NCBI GenBank assembly: GCA_937894775.1
Contig: CALAXC010000003.1
Coordinates: forward strand, 1-7,349
DNA: 7,349 bases
Origin: an uncultured Clostridia bacterium
Lineage (GTDB): Bacteria; Bacillota; Clostridia; Oscillospirales; CAG-272
Reading direction: 5' to 3'
The notes under the pieces: model-generated
Seen by the model: the letters and a program-made list of their open reading frames with translations, nothing else
Database searches by the model: none
Told to the model about the DNA's origin: nothing
Translations under genes and position numbers: made by a program
Shown here: positions 4,517 through 7,349 of the stretch, piece by piece
How positions within the stretch are numbered: the first letter of the stretch is position 1
Layout: the number at the start of each line of letters is the position of its first letter

Positions 4517-5887
4517 ATGTCAGAAAAAAAGATCCCTTACAAAATTTATCTTGATGAAAGCGAGATGCCCAAGGAATGGTATAACGTAAGAGCGGATATG
4601 AAGAAAAAGCCCGAGCCGTTGCTTGATCCCGAAACACACAAGGTAATGAACGCAGAACAGCTCTCTCAGGTATTTTGCGAAGAGCTCGTACGTCAGGAAA
4701 TGGACGATACCACACCATACTTCGCTATTCCGAATGAAATACAGAGCTTTTACAAAATGTACCGTCCCGCTCCTCTTATAAGAGCATATTGCCTTGAGGA
4801 GAAGATGCAGACACCCGCAAAGATATATTACAAGTTTGAGGGAAACAACACAAGCGGAAGCCACAAGCTCAATTCCGCTATTGCGCAGGCATATTACGCA
4901 AAGCAGCAGGGACTCCGCGGTGTAACTACCGAAACAGGAGCAGGTCAATGGGGAACGGCACTCTCTATGGCGTGCGCTTACTTTGATCTTGAATGTAACG
5001 TTTATATGGTAAAATGCTCCTACGAGCAAAAGCCCTTCAGACGTGAGGTCATGCGCACATACGGTGCAACCGTTACTCCCTCCCCTTCTATGGAAACAGA
5101 GGTAGGAAGAAAGATCCTCGCAGAGCATCCGGGCACTTCGGGAAGTCTTGGCTGTGCTGTATCCGAAGCGGTTGAAGCGGCATCAAAAAAAGAAGGCTAC
5201 CGTTACGTTCTTGGAAGCGTTCTCAATCAGGTAATGCTTCATCAGTCTATAATAGGACTCGAAACAAAAATTGCGCTTGATAAATACGGTGTAAAGCCCG
5301 ATATTATAATCGGCTGTGCGGGCGGCGGTTCAAACCTTGGCGGTCTTATTGCTCCGTTTATGGGCGAAAAGCTTCGAGGCGAGGCAGATTATCGCTTTAT
5401 TGCGGTCGAGCCTATGTCCTGCCCCAGCTTTACACGAGGCAGATACGTATTTGACTATTGTGACACGGGTATGATCTGCCCTCTCGTTAAGATGTATACA
5501 CTTGGAAGCAACTTTATACCTGCGGCAACGCACGCAGGCGGTCTCCGTTACCACGGAATGAACCCCACGCTTTCAGAGCTTTACGATCAGGGACTTATGG
5601 AAGCTGTATCGGTAGAGCAGACGTCGGTATTCGCGGCAGCAGAATATTTTGCAAGAGTGGAAGGAATACTCCCCGCTCCCGAAAGCTCGCACGCAATAAA
5701 GGTTGCGCTTGACGAAGCGCTCAAGTGCAAGGAAACGGGAGAAGAAAAGACTATTGTATTCGGACTTACAGGAACAGGTTATTTCGATATGATGTCTTAC
5801 GAAAAATTCCACAACGGAGTACTCAGCGATTACCGTCCTACAGACGAAGAACTCGAAACAGCTTTCACAAAATTCCCAAAAATATAA
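4517..5887 (+). CDS. trpB2: Tryptophan synthase beta-like enzyme, TrpB2 type
   Basis: PLP-dependent enzyme expected to condense indole with L-serine to give L-tryptophan in the cytoplasm. 456 residues, the usual TrpB2 length. Motifs in order: RPAPLIRA (83-90), the PLP lysine K117 in GSHKLNSA, catalytic Glu139 in ETGAGQWG (139-146), the PLP-phosphate loop GCAGGGSN (266-273), EGILPAPESSHA (382-393) and GLTGTGYFD near the C-terminus. Trp145 stands where classical TrpB1 has His (GQHG), and the extended N-terminus also marks the TrpB2 group. The ATG at 4517 is chosen because AAAGGAAG (4500-4507) lies nine bases upstream. An in-frame ATG at 4394 lies inside the T-box before the terminator and cannot be the real start. 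No trpA follows, so it probably works alone on free indole. It has only two Trp residues, sensible for an enzyme made during Trp shortage. Confidence 0.95.
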   Translation: MSEKKIPYKIYLDESEMPKEWYNVRADMKKKPEPLLDPETHKVMNAEQLSQVFCEELVRQEMDDTTPYFAIPNEIQSFYKMYRPAPLIRAYCLEEKMQTPAKIYYKFEGNNTSGSHKLNSAIAQAYYAKQQGLRGVTTETGAGQWGTALSMACAYFDLECNVYMVKCSYEQKPFRREVMRTYGATVTPSPSMETEVGRKILAEHPGTSGSLGCAVSEAVEAASKKEGYRYVLGSVLNQVMLHQSIIGLETKIALDKYGVKPDIIIGCAGGGSNLGGLIAPFMGEKLRGEADYRFIAVEPMSCPSFTRGRYVFDYCDTGMICPLVKMYTLGSNFIPAATHAGGLRYHGMNPTLSELYDQGLMEAVSVEQTSVFAAAEYFARVEGILPAPESSHAIKVALDEALKCKETGEEKTIVFGLTGTGYFDMMSYEKFHNGVLSDYRPTDEELETAFTKFPKI

Positions 5888-5906
5888 TTTTTAAGGAGGG
5901 CTTATA

Positions 5907-7067
5907 ATGAAAAAAGCTTTGGCTCTTATTCTATCAATTTTAATGATAGCAGGTACAGCCGTTTCTTGCGGAAAACCGTCACTTGACGAGCTTGTACCCT
6001 CGGACAGTGCAAGCGATGATACCTTTGACACAAGCTCTCAGGACACAGCTGACCCTGCAGATCCCGAGAACCCCGAATCCCCAAAAGATACCGACGGCAA
6101 CAACGATAAGCCCAATGAAGGTGAAGACGAAGGAGAAGGCGATAAAAAGCCCGACGAACCCGAGATTACGGTTAAAAAAGTGACCTTCGGCTCTTATCCT
6201 CAGTCGGAAGTAACGAATGCTACGCTCAAGGCTACCCTTACTGAAAAGGCAGGTACTCTTCCAACTAAGGCAAAGCCTCAGAAATGGACTTCTTTCAAGT
6301 ATTATCACAAGTATAAAGAGAACGATGTTGATAAAACCGAAAGAGATTTTATGTGGTATATCGATATCACCGAAGGAAATGAAAAGTATCGCGGTATATA
6401 TTTTACTGCATACCGTCCCACCTACGTTTTGAGATCGAGCGCCGATACAACGAGTTATCAGGATGATAACGGATACAAAACAGGAACGGTATATTGGTTC
6501 AAATATGAGCCCATTTCCTGGACGGTACTTACAGAAAAATCCGACGGTTCTTCGCTTATTCTCTGTGACTCGATCTTAGATTGTAAGGAATTCGATTACA
6601 ATGACAGCGACGGAAAATACGACAATGACTATTCAAAGAGCTCGGTACGCACTTGGCTTAACGCAACCTTTCTTGATACGGCATTCAGCTCCGATGAACA
6701 GAGTAAAATTCTCGAAACTACCGTTGATAACAGCGTAGCAAGCACGGGACATCAGCAAAACCCCAACGCTTGCGCTAATACAAAGGATAAAATTTTCTTG
6801 CTTTCATATATGGAAGCAGTAAACGATCAATACGGTCTGGAATTAAAGGATGCCCGCATAAAGAAAGGCACCGCTTACGCTAAAGCTCAGGGCTTATTCG
6901 CAGACAAAGACGGCGGCAACTCCTGGTGGTTACGTTCACCCTCTCCCGATCCTATCGTAGCAATATTCAAGGTGCGCGGAGTTATGAACACGGGCGCTGT
7001 TGACTCTTACATTAACGCAAACTACACATACAGAGGAGTTGTACCCGCTTTGTGGGTAAAGCTTTGA
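5907..7067 (+). CDS. Lipoprotein with DUF6273-like C-terminal domain, co-transcribed with trpB2
   Basis: 386 residues. Residues 1-20 are a lipoprotein signal peptide and Cys21 the lipidated residue (AVSC). Residues about 22-88 form a disordered acidic linker rich in Asp, Glu, Pro and Ser, a typical spacer across the cell wall. The rest carries features of DUF6273 domains of gut Firmicutes: VTFGSYPQSE (92-101), YEPISWTVL (200-208), SSVRTWLNATF (245-255), DKIFLLS (294-300), SWWLRSPSP (339-347) and a terminal GVVPALWVKL (377-386). About 100 residues between FGSYPQ and ISWTVL are extra relative to my memory of the family. Function is unknown; the fold may be lectin-like. AAGGAGG (5893-5899) lies seven bases before the ATG, and only 19 bases separate it from trpB2, too few for a promoter, so it should share T-box control. 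It has eight Trp residues. A strong terminator follows. Confidence 0.88.
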   Translation: MKKALALILSILMIAGTAVSCGKPSLDELVPSDSASDDTFDTSSQDTADPADPENPESPKDTDGNNDKPNEGEDEGEGDKKPDEPEITVKKVTFGSYPQSEVTNATLKATLTEKAGTLPTKAKPQKWTSFKYYHKYKENDVDKTERDFMWYIDITEGNEKYRGIYFTAYRPTYVLRSSADTTSYQDDNGYKTGTVYWFKYEPISWTVLTEKSDGSSLILCDSILDCKEFDYNDSDGKYDNDYSKSSVRTWLNATFLDTAFSSDEQSKILETTVDNSVASTGHQQNPNACANTKDKIFLLSYMEAVNDQYGLELKDARIKKGTAYAKAQGLFADKDGGNSWWLRSPSPDPIVAIFKVRGVMNTGAVDSYINANYTYRGVVPALWVKL

Positions 7068-7071
7068 TTCT

Positions 7072-7105
7072 AAAAAAGGCTATCTCAACCGAGATAGCCT
7101 TTTTT
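7072..7105. terminator. Strong intrinsic terminator, works on both strands
   Basis: GGCTATCTC (7078-7086) pairs with GAGATAGCC (7091-7099) over the loop AACC. Six As precede the stem (7072-7077) and six Ts follow it (7100-7105), so the hairpin should act in either direction. It ends the trpB2-lipoprotein transcript five bases past the stop codon and would also stop leftward transcription from the repeat side. Confidence 0.95.
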
Positions 7106-7121
7106 GTGTATGTGTATATGA

Positions 7122-7157
7122 GGGAAAGGCTTTAGCGCACAATATACGCACTTTCCC
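7122..7157. repeat. Degenerate motif C inside a GGGAAAG/CTTTCCC inverted repeat
   Basis: GGGAAAG (7122-7128) and CTTTCCC (7151-7157) are perfect inverted arms. The minus strand of 7151-7134 reads GTGCGTATATTGTGCGCT, a diverged copy of motif C of the left cluster. This marks the gene-proximal end of the right repeat cluster. Confidence 0.55.
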
Positions 7158-7162
7158 CAGAT

Positions 7163-7207
7163 GGAAAGTTTTTGGTTTCGCTTTTTTCAAAAGTCGGCTG
7201 AGCCGAC
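7163..7207 (-). repeat. Repeat block B, right copy
   Basis: Reverse complement of 1293-1336 with one extra T. It contains the palindrome GTCGGCTGAGCCGAC (7193-7207) and ends with GGAAAGTTTT on the plus strand. It shares its palindrome with module A copy 3, whereas in the left cluster blocks B and A are joined through AAAACTTTCC instead. Confidence 0.8.
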
Positions 7208-7289
7208 AGCCAATCTGCGCACACACATAGCTCACCCAAAGCCATCGGGCACTTTGTACATCTCACAAAGAGCGATTAAGGAAAGTTTT
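7193..7289 (-). repeat. Intergenic repeat module A, copy 3
   Basis: 97 bases, reverse complement of 812-908 with about eight differences by eye and of equal length. The central hairpin is imperfect, as in copy 1. It is joined to block Z through the shared AAAACTTTCC (plus strand GGAAAGTTTT, 7280-7289). Confidence 0.85.
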
Positions 7290-7349
7290 TGCGAAGCTTT
7301 TTTCAAAAAGCGACAAAGAAAAACAGCGTTTTCTTTTTGCGAAGCTTTT
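7280..7349 (-). repeat. Repeat block Z, right copy, cut by window edge
   Basis: Reverse complement of 1187-1256 with one mismatch. The match is still running at base 7349, so the block continues outside the window. At the left copy the sequence beyond this point is the 12-bp inverted repeat at 1155-1192. Confidence 0.85.

Noticed and set aside
4520..5128. Long minus-strand frame of 202 codons opposite trpB2, and similar antisense frames within the other genes (for example 1914-2333, 3162-3776, 5979-6308)
   Set aside because: Shadows of clear genes on the other strand: no ribosome binding sites, no domains, Cys/Arg/His-rich nonsense translations.
4517..5887. Classical TrpB1 partner of TrpA, or threonine synthase
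   Set aside because: GQWG in place of GQHG, the 456-residue length and the long N-terminus point to TrpB2. The GSHKLNSA lysine motif and the Trp T-box exclude threonine synthase.

Overview
The window looks like chromosomal DNA of a Clostridia-type Firmicute. The evidence is a ribosomal protein S12 with the longer N-terminal region usual in that class, strong AGGAGG ribosome binding sites, near-consensus sigma-A promoters with extended -10 boxes, two lipoproteins with short lipoprotein signal peptides, and a classical T-box leader. I cannot name a genus. No phage, plasmid, CRISPR or transposase gene is visible.

Layout, left to right. (1) 1-413, minus strand: the first 100 codons of rpsL with its own promoter; the gene runs off the left edge. 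(2) 414-1430: about 1 kb without a credible gene. The first 240 bases are AT-rich and featureless. The rest is a mosaic of palindromes and short repeated blocks. (3) 1431-4103, minus strand: a lipoprotein with a probable beta-propeller domain, and upstream of it a cytoplasmic calcineurin-type metallophosphoesterase. Each has its own promoter. (4) 4104-4516: a regulatory region with back-to-back promoters and a complete tryptophan T-box riboswitch (specifier TGG, antiterminator, terminator). (5) 4517-7067, plus strand: trpB2, a tryptophan synthase beta-like enzyme, and 19 bases downstream a lipoprotein with a DUF6273-like domain. A strong terminator closes this unit. (6) 7106-7349: a second mosaic cluster made of the same blocks as the left cluster but on the opposite strand and in a different order.

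How it works together. Uncharged tRNA-Trp should stabilise the antiterminator and let transcription into trpB2. Without trpA or other trp genes in view, the enzyme probably makes tryptophan from serine plus indole taken up or released elsewhere. The lipoprotein behind trpB2 should fall under the same control. This is odd because it carries eight tryptophans in 386 residues while TrpB2 has only two in 456.

The least explained part is the repeat mosaic. The same building blocks (a palindrome GTCGGCTnAGCCGAC, a ~97-base module, a 70-base block, and a GTGCGAACATTGTGCG motif) lie beyond the 3' ends of both lipoprotein genes, in the same orientation relative to each gene but in permuted order. I see no protein that would move them.
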